The notes under the pieces: model-generated
What the model saw: the letters and a program-made list of their open reading frames with translations, nothing else
Told to the model about the DNA's origin: nothing
Database searches by the model: none
Position numbers and translations under genes: made by a program
Part shown: positions 9,101-16,316 of the stretch, one piece after another
How positions within the stretch are numbered: the first letter of the stretch is position 1
Layout of the letters: the number at the start of each line of letters is the position of its first letter
Assembly (NCBI GenBank): GCA_948144175.1
Contig: CANXME010002104.1
Span: forward strand, 415,806-479,805
Source: Closterium sp. NIES-65
Taxonomy: Eukaryota; Streptophyta; Zygnematophyceae; Desmidiales; Closteriaceae
Length of the DNA: 64,000 bases
Direction of reading: 5' to 3'

Positions 9101-11913
9101 CCCCACCCCCGCTCTTCTTGGTACCAGGTCCCCCCCCGGTAGTCCCCCTCCCCCCTCAGGGTCCTGCCCCTTCAGGTGTGTCCCAGGTAGACGCGGTCGA
9201 GCCTGTCGAGGTCACTGGTGACTCTGGTGCTGCTGTGGGAGCTGAGCCTGGGGGTGCGGAGTCTGGGGGTGCTGAGCCTGGAGGTGCCGAGTCTGGGGGT
9301 GCTGAGCCTGGGGGTGCTGAGCCTGGGGGTGCTGTGCCTGGGGGTGCTGAGTCTGGAGGTGCCGAGTCTGGGGGTGCTGTGCCTGGGGGTGCTGAGCCTG
9401 GGGGTGCTGAGCCTGGGGTTGCTGAGCCTGGGGGTGCTGAGCCTGGGGGTGACGTGCCTGGGGGTGCTGTGTCTAGGGGTGCTGAGCCTGGAGGTGCTGT
9501 GCCTGGGGGTGCTTCGTCTCGCCGGGAGCCACTCTCCCCACAGGAGCTGCGTGAGTGGTTTGCCGGGCGCTGGAGGCGTGCTGCTGGTGCTGGTGGTTCT
9601 TCGGCTGCAGAGGGTACTGCTGCTGCGCGCCCCGCCGGCGCTCGTACTGTGGGTGCTGGAGCTGCTGAGTCTGAGAGTTCTCCTGGAGCTGGTCCTGCTG
9701 AGGGTGTTGGCGCTGAGCCTGCCGTTGGCGGCCCGACTGACAGTGCTCCTGGTGCTGCGGCTGGAGGTTCTGGAGCTTCTGGTGGTGCTGCTGGAGGTGC
9801 TACTGGAGTGGGTGCTCCTGCCGGGGCTGCTGGTGCTGTTCCTGCTGTTTCTAGCGTCGCCGCGCGGCCCCGACCGTACTTCGTTCCGCTCCTGCAGCAG
9901 GTTCTTGGTCTTACACCTCCTCCTCCTCCCTTAGAGGGTCCGCAGCCTGTCCGGTCACAGCCACAGCTACAGCCTGCCTCCCCTTTGCCTGCTCCTTCTC
10001 CCTACGCTGGTCCGACTGGAGGTCTTACTGAGCGTCGTGAGCCTGCGTCTCGTCCTGTGTCGCCTGTTCGTACTGAGCGCGCTAGTGGTCGCGGGTCGCG
10101 TCAGCGTCCTCCTCCTGTCCCTGGCACGCACCGGATGTCACTGCGTCCGTCCACTGCTCCTCTGCGTGCCCCTTTGCCTTCTCCTCCTGCTTCCTCTCTT
10201 CCTGCTCTTGCCGACCCGGAGTCGGACGCCCTTCGTGCTGCCAGTCCTACTGTCACGCGTCTCCTGGCTACTGCTGTCACTGACCCCTCCTTCGAGTCGT
10301 CTGCTGCGTCTGCCCTTGTCACTGAGCTTGTCGACTTTGCTGCGCGCTGTCGTCTAGACTACGCTGCTCGTCTTGTCACTGAGTCTGAGTCCGCCTGTCC
10401 TCCGCCCGTCGGGGGTGAGTGTGCCCTTGGCACGGACGTCCTTGAGGACAGACAGGAGGAGTTCCAGTGTCTGGCCGCCGCTTCACCTCGTCTCGCGTCT
10501 GTACTGCTAGCCCCTGAGGGAGACCCGGATGCACCAGACATCCCGACTCCGCGCTCTTACGCGGAGGCGATAGAGGGTCCCTACTCCTCTCAGTGGCAGG
10601 CAGCTATGGATGCAGAGATGGCTTCCTGGAAGTCCACAGGCACCTACGTTGACGCTGTTCCCCCTCCTGGGGCGAACATCGTCAGTGGCATGTGGATTTT
10701 CAGGGTGAAGCGGCCGCCGGGTTCTCCGCCTGTCTTCAAGGCGCGTTACGTGGCTCGTGGCTTCAGTCAGCGGCAGGGGGTTGACTACTTTCAGACCTTC
10801 TCCCCCACCCCGAAGATGACCACTCTTCGGGTTCTGCTACACGTTGCTGCTCACCGTGACTACGAGCTGCACTCTCTCGACTTCAGCACAGCTTTCTTGC
10901 AGGGCAGCCTGCACGAGGAGATCTGGCTGCGTCGCCCACCTGGCTTCACTGGGTCTTTCCCTCCTGGTACCCAGTGGAGTCTCCGGCGTCCAGTCTACGG
11001 TCTCCGCCAGGCGCCACGTGAGTGGCACGACACACTGAGGACTACGCTCGCGGCACTTGGGTTTGCTCCTTCCACTGCCGACCCGTCGCTGTTTCTGCGC
11101 ACCGACACCTCTCTGCCGCCGTTCTACATCCTCGTGTACGTCGACGACTTGGTCTTTGCCACAGCTGACACTGCTGGACTCGCCTACGTGAAGTCCGAGC
11201 TGCAGAAGAGACACACGTGCACTGACCTGGGTGAACTGCGCAGCTACCTTGGCTTGCAGATCACCCGGGACAGAGCACGCCGCACCATTACCCTGACTCA
11301 GTCACACATGGTGCAGCAGGTCCTTCAGCGCTTCGGCTTCACGTACTCCTCGCCTCAGGCCACTCCTCTGCCTACTCGCCACTCGCTCTCAGCTCTGCCT
11401 TCGGATGAGTCCGTAGAGTCGAGTGGCCCGTTTGCAGAGCTTGTTGGCTGCCTCATGTACCTGATGACCTGCACACGACCTGACCTCGCATACCCTCTTA
11501 GCATTCTCGCACGCTTTGTTGCTCCTGGGAGACACCGACCAGAGCACATGGCTGCAGCGAAGAGGGTGTTGCGCTACTTGTGCAGTACGTCGGGCATGGG
11601 GCTAGTGCTTGGAGGGCGCAGTCCAGTGGTCCTCACTGGGCACGCAGACGCTTCTTGGGCTGACGACCAGGCTACGCAGCGGTCGTCACAGGGTTACACC
11701 TTCAGCCTTGGTTCCGGCTCTGTCTCGTGGCGGGCTACCCGCTCGTCTTCTGTTCTCGGCTCCAGTTGTGAGGCTGAGATCTACGCTGGGGCTATGGCTG
11801 CACAGGAGTTACGCTGGCTCACCTACCTGCTGACCGACCTTGGAGAGCAGCCTCGTTCTCCTCCAGTCCTGTACGTAGACAACAAGGCCATGCTGGCCTT
11901 GTGTCGAGAGTAG
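6118..11913 (+). CDS. Copia gag-pol polyprotein, cut short by TAG in RNase H (1931 aa)
   Basis: A single frame encodes the structural and enzymatic proteins for reverse transcription and integration. The ATG at 6118 is chosen (GTCATGGCC context, first Met of the gag domain); a GTG at 6097 is in frame but unlikely. In order: copia gag domain (~1-230), Gly-rich and Gln-rich linker (~257-376), Cys/His knuckle C402, C416, H420, C425, aspartic protease DSGA at 532-535, pre-integrase zinc ligands H689, H693, C726, C729, integrase D756, D825, E861 (exact D-35-E), a GGAEP-type repeat linker (1042-1131), reverse transcriptase with D1588 and YVDD at 1674-1677, and RNase H D1844, E1887, D1921. Codon 1932 is TAG, while 68 more in-frame codons follow to TGA at 12118. 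The frame has no other visible break. The polyprotein is expected to be cleaved by its own protease in a cytoplasmic particle. Confidence 0.93.
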   Translation: MATPNVLTFDAEGRAIDFAVWIEDLQLYLLCDAIDEVSLFDFVSGAVPAPPADADSAVRSKWATRDAAARLAVRRHLPSSERAHFSQCKTAQALYDAVVARYSSPSSATLSRLMLPFLFPDLASFPTVADLVTHLRASDTRYRAALPAEFRAANPPPMYITLYFLVTRLPESLRVVRDQFLSVCPTTLTVDLLEESLLAAEKSIVAVGASRGDPRTPIFEGCGPSPLLPSVASAAAADLTGFESVGAASAPSGRRRAGKGKGGKGAGGARGGGGGGGGGGGGSGGGGGGGGGSGGTGGGGGGGGGGGGGSGGGGGSGGSDGPCGGGGGGDGGGGGGGGGSGGGGRSGSSQRSSSGGGQRQQQQQQQPQQQPQQQQRSRTVPAPQQLREWYSQRQRGGALGPCPYVLRTGDRAGERCGGAHTARRCFGRLTDAWRQQFPEAAEIPRWGELSRAGVAIYDLDFDAILSAMYAAIGSDEDDCYRCFPPDPGIGTAASGTSEAAALGASASVLSGAGESALSGTVSASASHTFTLDSGASRSFFRDRTTLTPLSRPVAVSLADPSGGPVLSRFSTVLPCPAAPSGTLTGLYLPSFSTNLVSGADLQDAGVHQFTPARQRVTHCTEADTGRHLATFTRRPGSSLYTLTTASPPGAESGRVTSSGQVFAAASRSGPESAPCSCRRLSHETLLWHHCLGHPSLLRLRGMASRVLVSGLPRSLPPLPPGPGPTCVPCVEGRQRAAPHSSQFPPTEAPLQTLHMDVWGPARVRGQGQERYFLLVVDDYSRYTTVFPLRSKGEVTAVLIDWIRAARLQLRRSFGSDFPVLRLHSDRGGEFSSGLLSAYCRARGIRQTFTLPDSPQQNGIAERRIGMVMDVARTSMMHAAAPHFLWPFAVRYAAHQINLHPRVSRPETSPALLWTGKVGDASAFRVWGSRAFVRDLSADKLSPRASPCVFLGFPPDAPGWQFYHPTSRRVLSSQDVTFDESVPYYRLFPYRTPSLPPPPLFLVPGPPPVVPLPPQGPAPSGVSQVDAVEPVEVTGDSGAAVGAEPGGAESGGAEPGGAESGGAEPGGAEPGGAVPGGAESGGAESGGAVPGGAEPGGAEPGVAEPGGAEPGGDVPGGAVSRGAEPGGAVPGGASSRREPLSPQELREWFAGRWRRAAGAGGSSAAEGTAAARPAGARTVGAGAAESESSPGAGPAEGVGAEPAVGGPTDSAPGAAAGGSGASGGAAGGATGVGAPAGAAGAVPAVSSVAARPRPYFVPLLQQVLGLTPPPPPLEGPQPVRSQPQLQPASPLPAPSPYAGPTGGLTERREPASRPVSPVRTERASGRGSRQRPPPVPGTHRMSLRPSTAPLRAPLPSPPASSLPALADPESDALRAASPTVTRLLATAVTDPSFESSAASALVTELVDFAARCRLDYAARLVTESESACPPPVGGECALGTDVLEDRQEEFQCLAAASPRLASVLLAPEGDPDAPDIPTPRSYAEAIEGPYSSQWQAAMDAEMASWKSTGTYVDAVPPPGANIVSGMWIFRVKRPPGSPPVFKARYVARGFSQRQGVDYFQTFSPTPKMTTLRVLLHVAAHRDYELHSLDFSTAFLQGSLHEEIWLRRPPGFTGSFPPGTQWSLRRPVYGLRQAPREWHDTLRTTLAALGFAPSTADPSLFLRTDTSLPPFYILVYVDDLVFATADTAGLAYVKSELQKRHTCTDLGELRSYLGLQITRDRARRTITLTQSHMVQQVLQRFGFTYSSPQATPLPTRHSLSALPSDESVESSGPFAELVGCLMYLMTCTRPDLAYPLSILARFVAPGRHRPEHMAAAKRVLRYLCSTSGMGLVLGGRSPVVLTGHADASWADDQATQRSSQGYTFSLGSGSVSWRATRSSSVLGSSCEAEIYAGAMAAQELRWLTYLLTDLGEQPRSPPVLYVDNKAMLALCRE
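6886..7245 (+). repeat. Gly-rich and Gln-rich low-complexity segment within gag
   Basis: Codons GGN/AGT give a Gly/Ser stretch of roughly 75 residues after a Lys/Gly basic start (GKGKGGKG). A CAG-rich Gln/Pro run follows at about 7189-7243. It lies between the gag capsid-like domain and the knuckle, where nucleocapsid linkers sit. The basic Gly-rich part could bind RNA; this is inference. Such tracts are prone to length change by slippage. Confidence 0.85.
9241..9512 (+). repeat. 15-bp in-frame repeat coding GGAEP/GGAES/GGAVP
   Basis: About 18 copies of a 15-bp unit of the type GCTGAGCCTGGGGGT. It keeps frame and codes a flexible Gly/Ala/Glu/Pro linker between the integrase C-terminal region and reverse transcriptase. 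This inter-domain stretch is the usual place for length variation in copia pol. Confidence 0.9.
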
Positions 11914-12120
11914 CGACTGGAGCACAGAACGAAGCACATTGCTCTTCGTTACTTTCTTGCTCGTGAGCTACAGCAGCGTGGACAGCTGCGACTTGCGTAC
12001 GTGGCCTCTGAGGCCAACACTGCTGATGTCTTCACCAAGGCACTTGCGCCTTGTGATCATCAGCGTTGCTGCACGCAGTTGGGTCTTGTGCCTGTCTTGC
12101 CTCACTTGCTCTCCTCTTGA
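11914..12120 (+). pseudogene. Stranded C-terminal part of RNase H after the in-frame TAG
   Basis: Directly after TAG at 11911-11913 the same frame continues for 68 codons to TGA at 12118-12120. It contains the conserved copia RNase H features RTKHI (just after the stop) and ADVFTK, whose Asp is a catalytic carboxylate. The reading frame is otherwise intact. The stop therefore looks like a point change in a formerly continuous gene, consistent with CAG to TAG at the usual Gln position. Without this tail the RNase H lacks a catalytic residue. Confidence 0.88.
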
Positions 12121-12310
12121 CCTTGCTTGTACTTTCGCATATATATACTCTTGTTCTTGTATATCTCTATATATGATCTTGCATGTGAACTGGCCTTGTG
12201 GCCTTTGAACTTGTGCTCGGAATGCGTGGTGACTTTGTGATCCACCCTGAGCTTTGCTTTGCTTTGCTTGACTGGTCTTGTGACCCCTTGTTCTCCCCCA
12301 CTTTGCCTAT
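12121..12310 (+). other. 3' untranslated region of the element
   Basis: AT-richer stretch with TATATATA-type runs near 12140-12175 and several CTTTG repeats. No open frame or RNA gene is evident. It probably carries part of the transcript end signals, but no motif decides this. Confidence 0.6.
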
Positions 12311-12317
12311 GGGGGTG
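12311..12317 (+). other. Polypurine tract (plus-strand primer site)
   Basis: GGGGGTG ends at the base before the 3' LTR. It is short and includes one T. Its position is what identifies it as the plus-strand priming site. Confidence 0.6.
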
Positions 12318-12449
12318 TGTCAGAACTTATAGCTTACTTGTTTCTGTAGGCTATAGTGGGGTATCCCATAGGGGGTACAACCCAATTAGGGTTTCCTATT
12401 TGTACTCACTTCGTTCATAGTCATTTCATTCTCGTTCTTTGTTTCCACA
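12318..12449 (+). repeat. 3' LTR (132 bp)
   Basis: Identical to 4963-5094 except G at 12402 (A at 5047 on the left). It ends in ACA and is followed by the second TCCAC. Confidence 0.95.
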
Positions 12450-12454
12450 TCCAC
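12450..12454. repeat. Target-site duplication, right copy (TCCAC)
   Basis: Matches 4958-4962 exactly and directly abuts the CA end of the 3' LTR. Confidence 0.8.
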
Positions 12455-13586
12455 GTCCACGTCCACGTCCACGTCCAAGTCCTCCATGTCCACGACCACG
12501 TCCACGTCTACGTCCACGTCCACGTCCACGTCCACGTCCTCCACGTCCACGTCCACGTCCTCCACGTCCACATCCTCCACGTCCACGTCCACGTCGACGT
12601 CCACGTCCAAGTCCTCCATGTCCACGACCACGTCCACGTCGACGTCTACGTCCACGTCCACGTCCACGTCCTCCACGTCCACGTCCATGTCCTCAACGTC
12701 CACGTCCTCCACGTCCACGTCCACGTCCACGGCCACGTCCACGTCCACGTCCACAACCACGTCCACGTCCACAACCACGTCCACGTCCACGTCCACGTCC
12801 ACGACCACTTCCACGTCCACGACGACGTCCACGTCCACGTCCACGTCCACGACCACGTCCACGTCCACGTCCACGACCATGTCCACGACCATGACCACGA
12901 CCACGTCCACGACCACGTCAACGTCCACGTCCACGTCCACGTCCACGACCACGTCCACGTCCTCGTCGACGTCCACGACCACGTCCACGTCCACGTCCAC
13001 GTCGACGTCCACGACCACGTCCACTCCACGACCACGTCCACGTCCACGTCCACGTCCACGTCCAGGTCCACATCTACGTCCACGACCACGTCCACGTCCA
13101 CGACCACCTCCAGGTCCACGTCCACGTCCACGTCCACGTCCATGTCCACGTCCAAGTCCTCCACGTCCACGACCACGTCCACGTCCACGTCCACGTCCAC
13201 GTCCACGTCCAAGTCCACATCCACGTCCACATCCACGTCCACGACCACGTCCACGACCACGTCCACGACCACGTCCACGACCACGTCCACGTCCACGACC
13301 ACGTCCACGTCCAGGTCCACGACCACGTCCACGTCCATGTCCACGTCCACGTCCAAGTCCACGTCCACGTCCACGTCCACGACCACGTCCACGTCCATGT
13401 CCACGTCCACGTCCACGTCCTCCATGACCACGACCACGTCCACGACCACGTCAACGTCCACGTCCACGTCCATGTCCACCTCCACGTCCACGACCACGTC
13501 CATGTTCACGTCCACGTCCACGTCCACGTTGTGGACGACCACGTCCACGACCACGACCACGTCCACGTCCACGTCCACGTCCACGA
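12450..13586 (+). repeat. CCACGT satellite array, continuation after the copia insertion
   Basis: Same family and orientation as 1-4962. The order of variants from 12450 to about 12900 matches 2852 to about 3260, as expected if the element split one higher-order unit. GTGGACGACC recurs at 13531. The array stops abruptly at 13586 against the 371-bp satellite. Confidence 0.96.
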
Positions 13587-16316
13587 CTCTTTACTTTGTG
13601 AGAAATGACCGTTTGCGTTCTCCCTGGCCGTACTTGCACTATAAGTGCGAAATGCCGGCCAGACTGGCCGATGCACCATTTTCTCTACACATGTGCGTTA
13701 GTTACCTTTTAAACCCTTACGTTCACTAGATGAATATATTTCCTACCTTCTATTTGAGTGAGACCACTAGATTCCGTGTACTATGCGAGATCTGAGCGGT
13801 TCCGTTCTCCCAGGCATTTGCACTCTAAGTTCCCATACTGACCGACCTGACCAATGCACCATTTTCCATATACATATGCATTAGATTCCTTTCGAACCTT
13901 ATTAGCTCACTAGATTTATATATTTCCCACCTTCTGATCGAGTGAGACCGCTAGATTCCCTTTACTTTTTTAGAAATGAGCGTTTGCGTTCTCCCTGGCC
14001 CTACTTGCACTATAAGTGCGAAATGCCGGCCAGACTGTCCGATGCACCATTTTCTCTACACATGTGCGTTAGTTACCTTTCAAACCCTTACGTTCACTAG
14101 ATGAATATATGTCCTACCTTCTATTTGAGAGAGACCACTAGATTCCGTGTACTATGCGAGATCTGAGCACTTCCGTTCTCCCTGGCATTTGCATTTTAAG
14201 TTCTCATACTGGCCGACCTGGCCAATGCACCATTTTCCATATACATGTGCATAAGATACCTTTTGAACCTTATTAGCTCACTAGATTTATATATTTCCCA
14301 CCTTCTGATCGAGTGAGACCGCTAGATTCCCTTTACTTATTGAGAAATGAGCGTTTCCGTTCTCCTTGGCCCCACTTGCACTATAAGTGCGAAATGCCGG
14401 CCAGACTGGCCGATGCACCATTTTCTCTACACATGTGCGTTAGTTACCTTTCAAACCCTTACGTTCACTCGATTAATATATTTCCTACCTTATATTTGAG
14501 TGAGACCACTAGATTCCGTGTACTATGCGAGATCTGAGCGGTTCCGTTCTCCAAGGCATTTGCACTCTAAGTTCCCATATTGACCGACCTGGCCAATACA
14601 CCATTTTCCATATACATATGCATTAGATTCCTTTCGAACCTTATTAGCTCACTAGATTTATATATTTCCCACCTTCTGATCGAGTGAGACCGCTAGATTC
14701 CCTTTACTTTTTTAGAAATGAGCGTTTGCGTTCTCCCTGGCCCTACTTGCACTATAAGTGCGAAATGCCGGCCAGACTGGCCGATGCACCAGTTTCTCTA
14801 CACATGTGCGTTAGTTACCTTTCAAACCCTTAAATTCACTAGATGAATATATTTCCTACCTTCTATTTGAGTGAGACCACTAGATTCAGTGTACTATGCG
14901 AGATCTGAGCGGTTCCGTTCTCCCAGGCATTTGCACTCTAAGTTCCCGTACAGACCAACCTGGCCAATGCACCATTTTCCATATACATATGCATTAGATT
15001 CCTTTCGAACCTTATTAGCTGACGAGATTTATATATTTCCCACCTTCTGATCGAGTGAGACCGCTAGATTCCCTTTACTTTTTGAGAAATGAGCGTTTCC
15101 GTTCTCCTTGGCCCTACTTGCACTATAAGTGCGAAATGCCGGCCAGACTGTCCGATGCACCATTTTCTCTACACATGTGCGTTAGTTACCTTTCAAACCC
15201 TTACGTTCACTAGATGAATATATTTCCTACCTTCTATTTGAGTGAGACCACTAGATTCCGTGTACTATGCGAGATCTGAGCGCTTCCGTTCTCCCTGGCA
15301 TTTGCATTTTAAGTTCCCATACTTACCGACCTGGCCAATGCACTATTTTCCAAATAAATGTGCATTAGATACCTTTTAAACCTTATTAGCTCACTAGATT
15401 TATATATTTCCCACCTTCTGATCGAGTGAGACCACTAGATTCCCTTTACTTTTTGAGAAATGAGCGTTTCCGTTCTCCCTGGCCCTACTTGGACTAAAAG
15501 TGCGAAATGCCGGCCAGACTGGCCGATGCACCATTTTCTCTACACATGTGCGTTAGTTACCTTTCAAACCCTTACGTTCACTCGATTAATATATTTCCTA
15601 CATTATATTTGAGTGAGACCACTAGATTCCGTGTACTATGCGAGATCTGAGCGGTTCCGTTCTCCCAGGCATTTGCACTCTGAGTTCCCATACTGACCGA
15701 CCTGACCAATGCACCATTTTCCATATACATATGCATTAGATTCCTTTCGAACCTTATTAGCTCACTAGATTTATATATTTCCCACCTTCTGATCGAGTGA
15801 CACCGCTAGATTCCCTTTACTTTTTGAGAAATGAGCGTTTGCGTTCTCCCTGGCCATACTTGCACTATAAGTGCGAAATGCCGGCCAGACTGGCCGATGC
15901 ACCATTTTCTCTACACATGTGCGTTAGTTACCTTTTAAACCCTAACGTTCACTAGATAAATATATTTCCTACCTTCTATTTGAGTGAGACCACTAGATTC
16001 TGTGTACTATGCGAGATCTAGGCGCTTCCGTTCTCCCTGGCATTTGCATTTTAAGTTCCCATACTGACCGACCTGGCCAATGCACTATTTTCCATATAAA
16101 TGTGCATTAGATACCTTTCGAAACTTATTAGCTCACTAGATTTATATATTTCCCACCTTCTGATCGAGTGAGACCGCTAGATTCCCTTTACTTTTTGAGA
16201 AATGAGCGTTTGCGTTCTCCCTGGCCGTACTTGCACTATAAGTGCGAAATGCCGGCCAGACTGGCCGATGCACCATTTTCTCTACAAATGTGCGTTAGTT
16301 ACCTTTCAAACCCATA
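13587..16316 (+). repeat. 371-bp dimeric satellite, about 7.4 copies
   Basis: The string AGAAATG recurs at 13601, 13972, 14343, 14714, 15085, 15456, 15827 and 16198, each 371 bp apart with no indel. Each unit holds two related but diverged halves: the A half starts near AGAAATGA and the B half near AGATCTGAG (13788 in the first unit), spaced 187 and 184 bp. Both halves share GCACCATTTTC and GTGAGACC strings. The array is AT-richer than its flanks and is cut mid-unit at both ends. Open frames here (for example 14313-14537) are repeat artefacts. A centromeric or heterochromatic satellite role is possible from monomer size but unproven. Confidence 0.95.

Larger units (their letters stand above)
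4963..12449 (+). mobile_element. Complete Ty1/copia LTR retrotransposon, 7487 bp
   Basis: The element runs from TGTCAG to TTCCACA, with two 132-bp LTRs that are 131/132 identical, a primer-binding site directly after the 5' LTR, a gag-pol frame in copia order (protease, integrase, reverse transcriptase, RNase H), a short purine tract before the 3' LTR, and TCCAC target duplications. It sits inside a CCACGT array. LTRs of 132 bp are short for an autonomous copia. The near-identical LTRs imply a recent insertion. It is probably not fully autonomous in its present form because of a TAG in RNase H. Family assignment is confident; a named family is not. Confidence 0.96.

Noticed and set aside
6137-11549. 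Minus-strand and off-frame open frames overlapping gag-pol
   Set aside because: They are shadows of the GC-rich polyprotein frame, which carries all recognisable catalytic motifs.
11911-11913. Programmed stop-codon readthrough in pol
   Set aside because: Readthrough in retroelements normally separates gag from pol, not the end of RNase H, and the TAG-CGA context is not the well-known TAG-CAR-YYA type. A point mutation is simpler.
13624-13665. tRNA or small-RNA gene in the palindromic part of the 371-bp satellite
   Set aside because: No cloverleaf, A/B box or terminator arrangement is visible. The stems are short and degenerate between copies.
14313-14537. 74-codon frame within the 371-bp satellite, partly repeated at 16168
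   Set aside because: It falls in the A-half repeat, differs between copies by stops and frameless ends, and resembles no protein family I know.
13587-16316. Telo-box-like AAACCCTAA in the satellite (near 15940)
   Set aside because: Only one copy has the exact string; the others read AAACCCTTA, so it is more likely a chance substitution than a conserved element.
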